64,000 nucleotides of DNA from assembly GCA_009823505.1 (NCBI GenBank), contig VZQC01011939.1, forward strand, positions 2,831,135 to 2,895,134, written 5' to 3'. A model generated the notes under the pieces. That model made no database searches. It was not told the origin of the DNA and saw only the letters and a list, made by a program, of their open reading frames with translations. Numbering within the stretch: the first letter of the stretch is position 1; the number at the start of each line of letters is the position of its first letter. Made by a program: the position numbers and the translations under genes. The DNA comes from Rhizomys pruinosus (lineage: Eukaryota > Chordata > Mammalia > Rodentia > Spalacidae). Below, piece by piece: positions 32,334 to 44,700 of the stretch.

Positions 32334-33654
32334 GGAGACAAATCACCATGAAGACATTAGTTGAATTACATTGATAAAATGTATCTTAAGGCAACAAAGC
32401 CTGAAGGCTGAGAAAAATCCCTATTAGACTCAGCTCAACTCCACCCCAGCACAGAATGTCAGGACTTAGGGGAGCACTTGACAAGGAGCGAGAGGGTAGG
32501 TGTGACTTGAAGTATTTCTATCACCCCTGCCCAACAGTTGGGACTTAGAGATCAGGGCTCCGGCCCTTATGAGGGATGCAGGCTCTGCTCCTAAACTCAA
32601 TGTATTTCTAGTTTCTGTGTCGGTCACTTGTAGACACAGTCCTATCTGATCTCCTTCTCTTAAACCTATATATACATATACTTCAGAGTTCCAAAATGCA
32701 CGAGGGTTAAAACCACATAAAAGATTTTACAGTCTTTGTGCATTTTTTCCCATTACAGAGGGAAAGAAAAGATATTGGGAGTCTACCTTAGTGGTAAGTG
32801 CTTGCCAGATATGTGCAAGGCCTTGGGCTCCCAGAACTGGAAGGAAAAGGAGGAGGCAAGACACCATCTGAGATTCTAAAGACAAGAGGAGAACTTTCTG
32901 GTCAGGCCATGAGCATTTTCTTTGAGTGGCAGGGAGATGGGGTGCCCTCCACCCAGTGCCATCTGTGTCTCTCTAGCACATGATCCTCACACATGCTCCT
33001 GATGGGTGAGCTTTACTAAGTGTGGCACAGGTGGCTGCAGGCATCACTCTGACCCCGAGATGACAGCTCTGTTCTGAGTTGCACAGTGGCACACAGAGAC
33101 ATGCCAGGCACTTTTATTAAAAATGTCTCCTTTTTAATTCCTTGTAAATGAAAGCCACATCACAAATGGATATGAATCTGACTATCCAGATATTTATTTT
33201 TTAAAACAACACACTAGGGAGGACTTTAACTGTCCCTATGACTTTGATGAAGCACAGTATTAAAGGGTCCGGGTGTATCCCTGGCGATTCCTTCTGCTCA
33301 CACAGTGATGGAGACTGTTCTTTGTCATCAAGCAAGGTGGTCCTTCCAGAGGCAGCTCAGTCCTGATACTCCTGCCACTGTTCACAGGAGAACTGAGACT
33401 ACACAGGCTTCTGCGATGACTACCTTTGTGATGACATTGCAGCTACCTCAGGCTCACTGGTACCCGACCTTAAGGGGGACCCCTGGTCTACACCTGAAGG
33501 TGGGACAGGGTGAATCCACATCAGAGGGGGTGGAGCTTTGTCATTTGCTCTCAAGTTCCCATCCAAGGCCTCCTTCCTCTGTGAAATATCATTTATGATG
33601 GTAACCTTGACTATCAGCATCACTGAATCTGTAGTCAACTAAAAAACACTACTA
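32334..33654. other. Unique intergenic DNA
   Basis: About 1.3 kb beyond the L1-B target site. A 97-residue plus frame at 33305-33598 has no recognisable features. No exon supported. Confidence 0.45.
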
Positions 33655-34980
33655 TTGGGGTTAACTGTTTATAATGGGCCCTAATGAAGTTTACCCTCCA
33701 GATACTGAGAAACCTTCCTACCTCTCCCCTTTATAGGAAAAAGAAAAACAAGATGGTAATGAAATCATTCCCTAACTGTAAATTAGAGCCAACTGTTACA
33801 GTGGTAATTTCCTATAAAACAGGCATAACGTATTAATTGATGGATAGGCATAGGAACTGTGAAAGGATAATTCTCTATCTAGAGCCAAATTCAATAGTAA
33901 AGTGTTTCTAAGCTGTGTAATTAAGCAAAATATATTACTACAGGAAAGCTCTGACATCAGCAATGAATTATTCTGCCTAGGAGATGTTGGCTAGGGGATT
34001 CAACCCCCCCCCCAAATTATATAAAGGCCTTTTGCTTATAAGTGGGATATATGCAAGGAGAAAGGCAGTAAGTCCCTGTTGTCGAAGACCTGGTGTGAGC
34101 ATGAAAAAATGTTATGAGACATCACTTGTTAACATACAACTGGCCTCTGAAATTCCAGAGAGCGTTACCAAAGGCCACTAAAGCAATACAGCAAAATATT
34201 GGTCTCCCTGAGACAAGCAAGTCTCCTCCGTCAGTATCAGCTACACCTCAACTGCCTGGAGATACTGTGCAACAGTGGCAGCCATGTGTCTATATATATC
34301 CCAAATCTAATTGGCTATTAGCTCTCTCCTTGAAGGAATAACTCACAGTGGATGCCACAAGCTTATGTCCTCTAGTGGTTAGGAGATATTATAAGCCACA
34401 ATAAGAATTTGTCACCCTTTATAGAGAAACCACAGTTTGTGGATTAGCATACCATCCAAGCATCTGTGTCGATGCTCACAGCTTAGCTTGACATAATAAT
34501 TAGTACTGCTTAAATGCCTGTACATCCAATTGCTTGTGCCTTGTTAGTATGACTAAAAAGGTATCACTGGATAAGCTGTCACCCCATGAAGGGAAACAAC
34601 CTGAACAGACTAGAGTCCAAAATGACAATTCCAAAGAAAGTAGACTGTTTTCTTCTCACCCACTTGTACCCCTTTCCTAAAGCCCAGGGAACAAATTGTG
34701 GAAGAGGAGGCGTGGTAGAATGTAAGGGCTGTGGAGAGATAGGGGTGAATCATGAGACTACAGCAATATAGTCTGGACTCCTAACTGATCAACATGCCTG
34801 TGCATACAAGCTTCTCCAACTGGACTATGGGAACCTTGGGTTGTTCAAAATTTGGACATAGATACTTGCAAAATGCACCAATTACCTAATTGTATGGCAA
34901 ACTGAGTAACATCAATGTTACTGAAAACAACTGTGTTATTATATTGTAGAATCCTTTAAAAATAAACAAAAAAAAAAGAA
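33655..34980 (+). mobile_element. L1-D: 5'-truncated L1 3' UTR
   Basis: Plus strand and homologous to the 3' UTR module of L1-B and L1-C. Shared words are TCCCTAACTGTAAATTAGAG, TGTTGGCTAGGGGATTCAA, CCTCTAGTGGTTAGGAGATA and ACCAATTACCTAATTGTATG. It ends AAAAATAAACAAAAAAAAAA. Relative to L1-C it lacks about 80 bases just before ACCAATTACC. No ORF sequence precedes it. Confidence 0.8.
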
Positions 34981-35567
34981 TTTATACTCTAAGAAAAAAA
35001 CATGCCTCTGTGTGGGTCTATAAGGGAATTTCCAGGAAGGTTTAACTGAGAGGAGAAGACTCTTGCCTAGAGTAGTGTCCCAGATATAAAGAGGTTGAAG
35101 AGAAAAAGCAATGGTGCTGAACTGCTGAGGTGCCAGTTTCATAGACTGAGCAATTCTGGCAGTCATTGGTGAACTACCCATCCCCTATTGTGTAAGTTGG
35201 TCTAATAAGTCTTGTTTGTAAAATACACTCATGCTATCAGTTCTCTTGTGATATCAGAGAACCCTGACTGATAGAGCAGTGAAGACATCCACAGAAAAGC
35301 AACATCTCTTGTTAACAGAATCGACTTATTCTAAAAGATGAAGGGATTTAAATGGTTCTGGAAGTGAGTGGAAAGCCACATTCATATCTCCAAACTTAAA
35401 AAAAAAATCCCAACAGCTTTGGCATCAAGACAGCAGTATTAAAAGAACAGCTGGGGAAAAAGAACAGCAGAGACAGCGTTACCAAGCGTTTGACTAACAA
35501 AACTTTGATGGTATTGGAAGTGGCCCAATACATTCTATGGAATTTGGCTGGGAAAAAGATGTGTTCT
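34981..35567. other. Unclassified DNA
   Basis: About 590 bp. CTTGTGATATCAGAGAACCCTGACTGATAG near 35245 resembles the end of a rodent interspersed repeat I cannot name. It lies downstream of the candidate minus-strand gene end. Confidence 0.4.
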
Positions 35568-35573
35568 TTTATT
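35568..35573 (-). terminator. AATAAA poly(A) signal, minus strand
   Basis: AATAAA on the minus strand (ACCAATAAAAGAAC), 26 bases after the TAA of the candidate exon at 35600-35840. A 3' UTR this short is unusual but possible. Confidence 0.45.
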
Positions 35574-35599
35574 GGTACCAGAGTAGCAGCTAAGAAGTT

Positions 35600-35840
35600 T
35601 TAACAATGTCTATCTACCACCAAGAAAGCTATTCCTCCTGTGATAGACTGTTCATTTAAAACTCGGATTAAGAGCGAACTCAGCTCAGAGAGCGCAGAAG
35701 GGCCAACGCACAGCTCTCCATCAGTTGTTAGGTAGCCATTCTTCAGCTCCACCTTCACATCTTGCAGAGCTGAGGCTGGGCACAGAAGCTCTTTCTCTTG
35801 CAGGTTGTTCTGTAGCAGATTCGTAGGCCCTACAGAAATC
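35600..35840 (-). CDS. Candidate terminal coding exon, unknown gene
   Basis: On the minus strand an acceptor (GGCTCCCCAG at 35841, or TTTCTGTAG at 35830) opens into about 76 codons ending TAA at 35602-35600. Readable parts are NLLQNNLQEKELLCPASA, LQDVKVELKNGYLTTDGE, LCVGPSALSELSSLLIRV and LNEQSITGGIAFLVVDRHC. Alternating charged and hydrophobic residues, balanced composition and no low complexity make it look like real protein. AATAAA follows the stop closely. There is no poly(A) tract or target duplication, so a processed pseudogene is less likely. The frame contains no ATG, so it would not be called as an ORF from a start codon. I do not recognise the gene. Confidence 0.55.
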
Positions 35841-35924
35841 CTGGGGAGCCAAGGGTAGTGACTTTTGTATAGCTGGGATCAAAATGTCAGCTACACATGA
35901 GTATATATAAACAGCCGAAAGGAA

Positions 35925-36220
35925 AGAATTCCTTACTTTTGCTTATGGTTCAGGGGCTTAATGCCAAGCTTGCTTGGCTCATGCATTAGAACAAAACACG
36001 ATGGCAGCAGGCGCACATAACAGAGGAGCTTCTCTCCTTTATGCTGGCCAGGAAGCAGAGTGCAAGGAGTACAGACGGGCCAGGGAAAGCATTAGCCCAG
36101 AGGACACGCCCTTGTGACCTTCTTCCTACAGTTCCACCACCTCCTAGGTACCATCAAGTGTGAATCCAATGATCAGGTCAAAGTCCATGGAAGCATCATC
36201 ACCGGTGCACCTAGAGGTGT
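35925..36220 (-). mobile_element. Old MaLR-like LTR
   Basis: Words GCTTATGGTTCAGGGGCTTA, AACACGATGGCAGCAGGCGC, GCTGGCCAGGAAGCAGAG, TTCCACCACCTCCTAGGTAC and GTGTGAATCCAATGATCAGG follow the order found in inverted mammalian MaLR LTRs. It is strongly diverged, so much older than the MaLR at 20534. Confidence 0.5.
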
Positions 36221-37824
36221 GAGTCACTAGTCTACATGGCTCTCTACCAAGATTGGCTAGCAAAGGCCCATTTCTCCACCTAGTTTTAGGAAAGCAAGTG
36301 CAAGGTCATCTCCAAAGATACTTCTGACTCCTAAGAGACCTGAGAGGCCAGACTGCCAGTGTCATAGGGAGTCACATGGCATCGCCTCCAGGTATCTGCA
36401 CTCCTTAAATTGTTAGATGTCTTTAGGGTGAGGGGGGCTAGAGGATGTCAACGGAAGAGCAGCCCTGGGCCAGATCTGCCTCCACTGTCTGTTTCTGGGA
36501 ATCCTCCCTCAAATCCCAACTACACTGTTCTCTGAATGTCCCAGCTGCCTCTGCACCACAGTGGGACATGGGCATTCTGACTGACACCATATTCCATTCA
36601 CAAAGTAGTTCCAGGAAGCTCTATGCAGACACTATAGAGGGGGGGAGCAGAGGTGAAGACATTGGACCCCACCCAGGACAGTCCCAGGTTTTCAGAGAGG
36701 ACAAGAGAAATTGATGCTAGTGCCCAGGACACCTCAGATAACAGTATGGTCCAGAACAGAGGGGGCAAGAGGGCATGCCCAGCCAAGAGGGGAGGAGAGA
36801 AGAGAGTAAAGGTCTGGAGATAAGAGGGGGCTGGTGCACACAGCACTACAGAGGGTACCCCCGATGGGATCTGAAATCCCAGATGATAATGGAAACAGCA
36901 GTGGTCTGTAGGAGACAGGGTCCCAAGGTGGCAGCACCCAGCATCTGGGTACCATTTCATCACTCCTCCCTCTCCTTCATCCATCTCTCCATTTGTGCTG
37001 TCCAGCGGCACGAATCATCGGAGGCGGACCGGGAATTAATCATTCATTTAACTTGTTCCTTGTAGTTTCTTTTAATGATAATATTTACATCACTATTTAC
37101 ATCTTAACTAATACTACTAACAATTGCATGCAATTACTAATGCTACTAACAACTAATGCTACTAACTATTACTACCAACAACAGCCTAGAAACCAAGAAT
37201 ATTTATACCAGTAATGAGCCAATCAGCAGACAGATTATATAACATAGTGGACCATAGTGGACCAATCAATAGATAAGTTTTGCATCTATAGATACAATTT
37301 CTTATGTAAGATATTATATTCATGAAGTTGACAAGGTAACATAACACATCATCTTAAAAGTTGCTGAAGCATGCACACTGTGTTATTCAGCCAGCGCCTT
37401 TTGGCCGCAGACCAAAGGCCATGGCTACGGACCAAGCACCATTTCTCTTCAGCTTGTTACTTCAGGCACTCTTTGTCTCCCACATCCATTCACACAGATG
37501 AACCACTTTCCAATCAAGATGCAGAAGTTACAAAAATCTCTCTCACTGCCTCCTTGCCAGTGCTACCAATTTCTGCCACTACTGCACAATGTCATCCCTG
37601 AATTTCCATGGAAACTACACCTGCTGAAGACTCTCACTATTGACATTTCTATCACTCTCATAATGCCATGCTGTCTGGAATACTGAGCTTTGAAAACTAT
37701 GCATTTATGTTAAGCAAGTTATCACTTTGTTCTTAAGATTTTGACTTTTTTAGACATTCATTAATCCTATAAGACTAGGAGAAGTAGTTTCTGTGGGCTA
37801 CTGAAAAAAAAAATCCATTTTGAA
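36221..37824. other. Intergenic DNA with AT-rich degenerate tandem repeat
   Basis: Around 37095-37185 ACTAATGCTACTAACAA-like units recur imperfectly. CCAATCAGC and ATTATATAACATAG (37218-37251) give LTR-like CCAAT and TATA words, with GGACCATAGTGGACCA duplicated beside them. An unrecognised LTR is possible. The 137-residue minus frame at 36598-37011 looks like chance. Confidence 0.4.
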
Positions 37825-37950
37825 ACTAAGCACAGTGGTACAACACCTATGATCTCTGCACTCAGGATGCTGAGGCAGGAGAATCATAAATTTGAGGACA
37901 GCCTGGGCAGTGTAGTGTGGCCCTGTCTCAAGAAATGAAAAAAAAAAAAG
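37825..37950 (+). mobile_element. Old B1-like SINE
   Basis: AAGCACAGTGGTACAACACC, GCACTCAGGATGCTGAGGCA, AGGACAGCCTGGGCAG, CCCTGTCTCAAGAAATG and A12. It is diverged, of proto-B1 type. Confidence 0.75.
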
Positions 37951-38252
37951 GCTCCACTTCAATTGCTCATAGATCTTATAGACATGGTGCTAACATGGTA
38001 GAAATGATTGCTTTTCTGAAACATGTGTCATCTGTCTCTTTATTTCATTATGCTTTGACAGTACCCAGCAAATATTTTCAACTTAGAAAAAAAAAACAGA
38101 AGAAAGAAGAGTTTTTCTGATTAAAAAACACTCTATCCCATTGTTTCCTTAGGCTTGCCATCTAATTTGGGAAAATAAAAACACATTGTGAGGCTCGTCA
38201 TCACACAACACTGTGCTGTAGCATTGGCATCCTCAGAATGCTGAAGCAGAGG

Positions 38253-38383
38253 CAGTGACATGGCTCAGTGCTAAAAGCACATGCCACTAAGCCTAATTAG
38301 CTGAGTTTGATTCCTGAGTCCCACATAGTGTAAGGAGAGAACTGACTCCTGCAAGTTGTCCTCTAACCTGTGCACTTTCACCA

Positions 38384-38430
<47 letters not shown>

Positions 38431-38440
38431 GTAATAAAAA
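38253..38440 (+). mobile_element. tRNA-derived SINE with CA-rich tail
   Basis: GGCAGTGACATGGCTCAGTG head, GAGTTTGATTCCTGAGTCCC B-box region, AGTTGTCCTCTAACCTGTGC body, then (CA)17 (38395-38428) and an A-rich end. Confidence 0.75.
38395..38428. repeat. (CA)17 microsatellite
   Basis: Perfect CA run in the tail of the SINE at 38253-38440. Confidence 0.95.
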
Positions 38441-38597
38441 AAAATTTTAAAGAATGCCTGTCTTGAAAGCAGAGGGCATTAATCTAAGCTCTGCATGGCT
38501 GCTCGGGGTTGGGCTGCCCAGCTTCCAGCACTTTCTCTATGCCCTCAGGTAATGCAATGAATAGCAGGGTAGAACAAGCTACTCACATTCAATGCAG

Positions 38598-39095
38598 GTA
38601 ATGGTTTGAATGAGAAATGTCCCCTGTCGGCTCTTGTATTTGAACACTTGTGGTGTTCTTCGAGAATGTCGTGGGGCTTTTAGACTGTGGAGCCTTGGAG
38701 AAGAAGTACATCGCTAGGGGCTTTGAGAGTCTATGGCCTCACCCAGGTCTCCTTCACACTTTGCTTTGGGTTCTGGTTGAAAATAAGATCTCTCAGCTTC
38801 TAGCTCTAGCACTTGCTGCCACGCCTCCAGCACCGTTGCGGACTATCCCTCTAGAATGTGAGCAAAATGAGCTCTTCTTCTATAAGTCATTTTTCTTGTC
38901 TTTTTGAGACAGTGTCTCCCTATAGCCCCAGCTGGCCTGGAACTTCCTATATAAAACAGGCTTGCCTGGATCTTACATAGATTCACCTGCTTCTACTTCC
39001 TGAGTGCTGAGATTAAAGGCCTGTGCCACCATACCATCTTATAAAATCGCTCTTGATCCTGGTGTTTATCACAGCAACCAAAAAGTAATAGAGTA
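38598..39095 (+). mobile_element. Rodent hAT-like repeat split by a B1
   Basis: TAATGGTTTGAATGAGAAAT at the start, GGCCTCACCCAGGTCTCC and GAATGTGAGCAAAATGAGC inside. GTGTTTATCACAGCAACCAA and AAGTAATAGAG follow the inverted B1 at 38890-39036. It resembles a common rodent repeat that I place tentatively with hAT/Charlie-like elements. Confidence 0.5.
38890..39036 (-). mobile_element. B1 SINE nested in hAT-like repeat
   Basis: Inverted diverged B1: TCTTTTTGAGACAGTGTCTC, CCCCAGCTGGCCTGGAACTT, GATTAAAGGCCTGTGCCACC. Confidence 0.85.
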
Positions 39096-39120
39096 AGTTC
39101 TTTAAGAATTAAATAATTTT

Positions 39121-39285
39121 AGTCGGGCGTGGTGGTGCATGCCTTTAATCCTAGCACTCGGGAGGCAGAGGCAGGCAGATCTTTGTGTGTTCAAGGCCAG
39201 CCTGATCTACAGAGTGAGTTCCAGGCCAGCTGGGGCTACAGGGAGACCCTGTCTCAAAAATACCAAAAAAAAAAAAAAAAAAAAA
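39121..39285 (+). mobile_element. B1 SINE with 17-bp target duplication
   Basis: AGTCGGGCGTGGTGGTGCAT ... GGGAGACCCTGTCTC, then an A-rich tail with one ATACC interruption. AAGAATTAAATAATTTT flanks it at 39104-39120 and 39286-39302. It retains CpGs and looks young. Confidence 0.95.
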
Positions 39286-39302
39286 AAGAATTAAATAATT
39301 TT

Positions 39303-40399
39303 GTTTAAAAAATTAACAACAGAATCTCCTTACATGAATAGATTTTATCTATACTAATTTTGAAGCAGGCATTTGTAGAATTGGCTTAGCAACTCAGTAA
39401 CCCTACCTGTATCAGACTACATGCGCAGGCTTCTCCAAACAAAGCAACTGATACTCTATCCTAGAAACTTCCTTATATCCCACTACTAACTTGCTTTTTG
39501 TTGTCAGACACATCCTGGATGACATCTTGGAACTAAAGGAAGTCTATAGATCAAGCCTGGATTTTGTGTTGCATGCATAGTAAAGCAACCTGTATCCTCA
39601 AAATGAGTTTTCAGCAAAAATCTACTACTTACCATCTTATACCTATGCATGATTGGGCCTGCATATTATTAAAATCAGACGCACCTTTGGTAAAGACTAT
39701 GAGCAGTGAATAAAGGCTTATATAATTCATGCCTTTAATCAAAACAATACAGCATCCATTCCCCTGCTCCTAGCAACCAACTCCTTCTCCAGGACCCATT
39801 AAGGAAGCCCTGTAGAATAACTAGGGGCTCCTGAGCAAATCTCACTCAGAACCTGCTGCTCTGTGCATGTGTCTACTCTGCTTTCACTTTGCCTCTAGCT
39901 AAAATCATTTACTGTCTTACTATTCTGTGTGCCCTTATTTAGTTCTTTGAACAAGAAGCAAGAACCTGGACTCAGTTGAGATACTGATCACTATAACAAT
40001 TTCTTCATTCGAGAAACTAGATGTCTCAATTCATCTGTGAAGGAGTGGCAGTGACTGAAAACTATAAAGAACACCGTGTAAGGAAGCACCTGCAGCTCAT
40101 GCAGAACCGAGCTCCACAGCTCCTGGCTGCACATCCTATTGAAATATGACTTACTGTCTCCAGACCTCAGGGTCTTCATTGGCAAGATGAAATTAACAAT
40201 GCATATGATCTCTCCATCTCATAGGACTGTAAAATAATTGTGGAAACTGGAACTGGAACAGCACAACCCCACAGTAACAACAGCTTTAAACTTTGGTTAC
40301 TTTAATGGTATTGAGAAACTTCCAAGTCGCCCAACAGAAAGAGATTCTTACCCCAATCTCCAGATGTCTGGGGCAGAGCTCATCTGTAGCTTGTCATTT
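39303..40399. other. Unique intergenic DNA
   Basis: About 1.1 kb with no recognised element or exon. Confidence 0.5.
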
Positions 40400-40548
40400 G
40401 GGGGCGGGGGTTGATACAGAGTCTTCCTGTAGCCACAGCTGGCCTGGTACTCACTATGTAGATCAGGCTGGCCTTGATCTCACAGAGATCCTCCTGCCTC
40501 TGCCTCCTGAGTGTTAGGACTAAAAGCATGCACTACTATGCCCAACCG
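40400..40548 (-). mobile_element. B1 SINE
   Basis: Inverted B1: GATACAGAGTCTTCCTGTAG, GTAGATCAGGCTGGCCTTGA, GCATGCACTACTATGCCC. The poly(T) end is replaced by GGGGGCGGGGG. Confidence 0.9.
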
Positions 40549-41945
40549 TTGCCTTTATTTAACTTTAAAACCTAGAACTTCCACATGAGTTGTAAGCACT
40601 TTGAACATACCTTGACTTTGAATATTTTTGACCCTTGATGAGAAGCCTGCCCGAGCTGTGCACAGAATACAGGGTCCTTTCAGGCTTACCAAGACCTGAA
40701 AATGGATGTTTTGGAGAATAACTCCATACTAGCTTCTAAGACATACAGTTCTAATTGGAAAGAATGCACAGATGTTCCCAGTTGGGAAATGAGCTTCCCA
40801 TAGTTCCACTCTTCCTGACCCAGGAATATAGGACTTTTTCTACCTAGGTTGTCAGCAGATTCCACACTGAACCTCTAGAATAATTATTGAGTTTTAAAAC
40901 AGGCATGAATACATCAGCCATATCCCACTGGCAGAAGAACTCACTTCATATAAATCTAAGCCCAGAAACTTTGTCTCCATGTGTCCATAAAAAAAAAAGC
41001 ATACTACACAGAGCATATTCCGTGCCACAAGTATGGAAATTGTAGCCATTGATAAGTCCCAATGATTACAGGCAGGAAGAATGCTTTGAGATTTTGAAAT
41101 ACCATTACTCACTGGGGTATGATGAACAATTCTAGGGAATCCTGAAATATAACAACACAAGGAAGGAGAGGCTCACTATCTTTCTGACTGCTATTTGGAA
41201 AGTCAACAACTAGCCTATCACAGCAGCTTGAGGGAAGGCAGCCTCCTGCCTGTCCAAAGACCTCACTCACAGTAAGTCATCAGCTCCCACTGGGAAAGGT
41301 CACTGAGAACTGAAATGAAAAGAGAGTTCATGCAGGTTACTGTGTTGTTTGAGCATGAAAATGAGATGTAACTGTTCGGCACCCTCAACCCAGAGATTCA
41401 CAGCATCTGTGATGTTTCTGTGGGAGATGAAATGCCAAACTCGTCCCAGCAAATGGAGCCATGAGTCATCCTGAACCCCAGCCCACATGGATCCACCCAC
41501 ATGGACTCCTTTGCTTGAGCTAAGCACTTTAGAGTGCCTAGATATCTGTCCGATCCTCCTAGGTCCAGACGCCAATACCAGAAGAGAAGAGTCAGCCTGG
41601 CTGTCTGACACGTATAATTGACTGTGAATATGACTCAGTGCCAGCCCGCCTCAGATTCTGGACTCGAGGAAGGAGTCCTTTCCCAAGTGGGACTTGAATG
41701 ATCCTTCCATCACTAAACACCTCAGCATACCCGTCTATATCAGCTCCAACAAACTCGGGATCAGCACTATTGTTGCCTTTCATGGGAAGCTAATTGAGAG
41801 AAGAATAAAACTCCCTGCAATCATAACACAGCATTCATAAATTGTGTTCTCCGAATAACTTGGACTGTACTATGAATGGTATCAACCAAACTCTAGGTGT
41901 GTGGGAAAAGCATGAGCTTCCCCACAAGGTTCTAAGCAAGTCAAT
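40549..41945. other. Unique intergenic DNA
   Basis: About 1.4 kb. Minus frames of 103 residues (41300-41611) and 63 residues (41592-41783) overlap in different frames and show no family likeness. No clear splice-flanked exon. Confidence 0.45.
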
Positions 41946-41959
41946 AAATCCTTAGGAAG

Positions 41960-42113
41960 CCGGGCGTGGTGGCACACGCCTTTAATCCTAGCACTTGGGA
42001 GGCAGAGGCAGGCGGATCTTTGTGAGTTCAAGGCCAGCCTGGTCTACAGAGTGAGTTCCAGTACAGCTGGGGCTACAGGGAGACCCTGTCTTGAAAAACA
42101 AAACAAAAAAAAA
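41960..42113 (+). mobile_element. Young B1 SINE
   Basis: CCGGGCGTGGTGGCACACGC ... GACCCTGTCTTG with a CAAAACAAAA tail. A perfect 14-bp target duplication AAATCCTTAGGAAG lies at 41946-41959 and 42114-42127. It keeps several CpGs. Confidence 0.95.
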
Positions 42114-42127
42114 AAATCCTTAGGAAG

Positions 42128-42684
42128 GAACTATGCTGAGTGAACAGTCTTCAAACAAATAATGAAAACTTCTATGTTTAAGTGTGTTACATTTTATAGA
42201 GCCCCCCCCCTTGCAAGTCTCTTCATAATCCTCATGGCACACTGAGCAAGAAAAGCTCACCCAACACAGGACAGTAGACAGTGCCCAGGAGGGGCCTCTC
42301 ATAGCTCTGCTTCCCACATGCCTGAATCTTCTCCAGATCCTGGGGCAAAGGTTATACTCAGGGCTGCTGCTGGAGTAACCAGGAAGGCCACCCACCTCTT
42401 CTACCTTGAAATTTTCCTGTTGATTTGTCTCCCTGCCGTACACCCTGATTCTGCAGCTAGATTACCTGAGAATTGCTCTGACTGGCTGTGGACATAGTCA
42501 CACTGCCAGAAAGACAGATCACATGCCTCCTGCACTGAAAAGTAGAGACAGATACTCACCTTGCTGAGACTGTGGCATCTGTGCCTCTTCCAAGCTCCAT
42601 GTAACCCTTTCATTCCATGTGTCCAGAGCTGATATCAGATGAAGGTACTGCTCTGGGCAGGCTCAGTTCACCTCTGAGATATAT
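42128..42684. other. Unique intergenic DNA
   Basis: About 560 bp with a C9 run near 42202. Nothing recognised. Confidence 0.45.
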
Positions 42685-43250
42685 GATGCTAGTTGTAAGA
42701 CAAACTGAGCAATGTTAATGTTATATTCCTCATTATCTTGAAAGGAACTGTGCTCTTATAATGTGAATCCCTTAACAGGTTCTAGAATTAACCTACCATT
42801 TATTTTCGGACTTTGGAATTTTGGTATATAGGTGGAGGGTATGTATGCATATTTTAGAGTAATATAAAATCAAAAGGGAAAAATGTGAATCCTGAAATAT
42901 GATTTGTAAATAATATACAGTTTGTTTTCAGACAACATAATTTTAGTATAGGAGAGACATATATATATATATATATATACACATATATGCATATGTTGAA
43001 GCAATACATGTTGGAGGGAACAACAACAAAATATCTGAAATGGTGAAGTTCTCCCCCAAACAATAATATTCTGCCTCAAAAAAATTTCGGAAAGACTCAG
43101 AAAAAGATGCAAGACATGTATGGCAGAATGCATGAATACAGGTGGGGTGGGGGGCATGTAAAGGGAATCTAAATTGGACTGAGAAATTATGTATGAAAAA
43201 GTTTAGTAACAATAATATATATATATATATATATATACAAAAAAAAAGAG
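42685..43250 (+). mobile_element. L1-E: 3' end of an L1 3' UTR
   Basis: CAAACTGAGCAATGTTAATG and AACTGTGCTCTTATAATGTG match the end of L1-C. The following GAATTAACCTACC, AGAAAAAGATGCAAGACATG and GTGGGGTGGGGGGCATG match the L1-A 3' UTR at 4225-4589 read in reverse. (TA)n runs lie at 42958-42981 and about 43213-43238. Confidence 0.7.
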
Positions 43251-43844
43251 AAAAGTTAGGTATATTTTAAACTTCCTGGGAGCTCTGGTACAAGTGCCCC
43301 CAGAACCAATGAGAGCTGCTGATTCCAGTTTCTGGCTTGTGAGGCTGGCAATGTCATGGAATCTTAAGGGAATGAAATACCTGGGGAGTAAGACTCTTTG
43401 AGAGAAGACTGATCCATTCACTGTAGGACAGACTGCGGTCTTTGGCCATAAAATTACCAAATCAAAGATGCAATTAAAGCTAAGAGTCACAGTGGAAGGA
43501 GCGCCTGCCACCCTTTGCAGAGCTCAAAAGCAGAGCAAGCAGGAATAGCGACTCCTGAACGAGAGGCTTCATGAATCACACAAGGTAGCGGGGCGCAGGT
43601 GTGCCTCATAATTAAGAAGTAGAAAAGTTAAAGAAGTGACAGGATGGTACATTCCCATCCCAGAACGTCCAGAGCCCAGGCAGGAGGAGGATGTGCAGAA
43701 GTCAGGTGTGCCGACTTTGCAAAATGAAGCCTAAGAAAGAAGGAGAACATAAGATCGGGGTCCTGGTTGTCCAAATTCAAAGGGTATTAGTGACAAACTC
43801 TTTCCTTCCCAAGTTGATTTTGGTCAGTGTTTTGTCACAGCAAT
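43251..43844. other. Unclassified DNA, hAT-like right end
   Basis: GATTTTGGTCAGTGTTTTGT and CACAGCAATGAAAAAG near 43817-43850 match the right end of the rodent hAT-like repeats seen at 38598 and 58895. The rest is not recognised. Confidence 0.4.
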
Positions 43845-44263
43845 GAAAAAGAAACTAATTCCAAGCAATGATTTTCTGAAAAGGACTTCAACAACTCAGA
43901 AAATAATAGCAAAAATTAACAGTGGCTTTTTCATGAAATGAAAATCCTCCTACACTGAAAAGGAAATAATCAGCAGAGTGAAGAGACAGCCTACAGGATG
44001 GGAGATTTTCTTTTACAGCTATCAATGCAAAATGAGAATAACATATACAATACATAAATAACTCAATAAAGTAAACACTATTTTTAAAATTATCCAATCA
44101 GCAAATGAATAATCAGAAAGTTTTCAAAACATGAAGTACAAATGGGCAATAAATTCTACAGAAATGTTCAAAATCTTTAGCCATCAAGGAAACCCAAATC
44201 AAAATGATACTGAGAGTCTCTCTCACCATAGTCAACATGACTATCATCAAGAACACAACAAAC

Positions 44264-44423
44264 ACTGGTCATGGTGTTGCACACTTTGATCCCAGCACTC
44301 TGGAGACAGAGGCAGGTAGATTTCTGTGAGTTTGAGGCCAGCCTCTTCTACATAGTGAGTTCAAGACAGCTGGGGCTAAAGGGAAACCCTGTCTCAAAAA
44401 AGACCAAAAAGAAAAAAAAAGAG
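44264..44423 (+). mobile_element. B1 SINE nested in L1-F
   Basis: Plus-strand B1 (GGTCATGGTGTTGCACACTT ... AACCCTGTCTC). CACAACAAAC lies on each side (44254-44263 and 44424-44433) as target duplication. Confidence 0.9.
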
Positions 44424-44700
44424 CACAACAAACAACAATACTAATGAGGGTGGGTGGGGACCCCTTATACACTGCAGATAGGAATGCAGATTGGTCCAGC
44501 CACTGTGGAAATCAATCCATAGGTTCCTTGAAAACAGAGCTACCATATGATCTAGCTACATGACTTCTGGGAGTATACTCAAAGAATACTAGAGTTACTT
44601 ACCACTTAATTATTGCAGTAATGATGTGCATCAGTAGATGAATGGATAAAGGGTTATATCTGCATGACAGTGTTTTATTCTGTGATACAAAGAGTGAAGT

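Noticed and set aside
36598..37011. 137-residue minus frame
   Set aside because: Overlapped by a 73-residue frame on the same strand and a 96-residue frame on the other. No likeness to known proteins and no splice sites fitting it.
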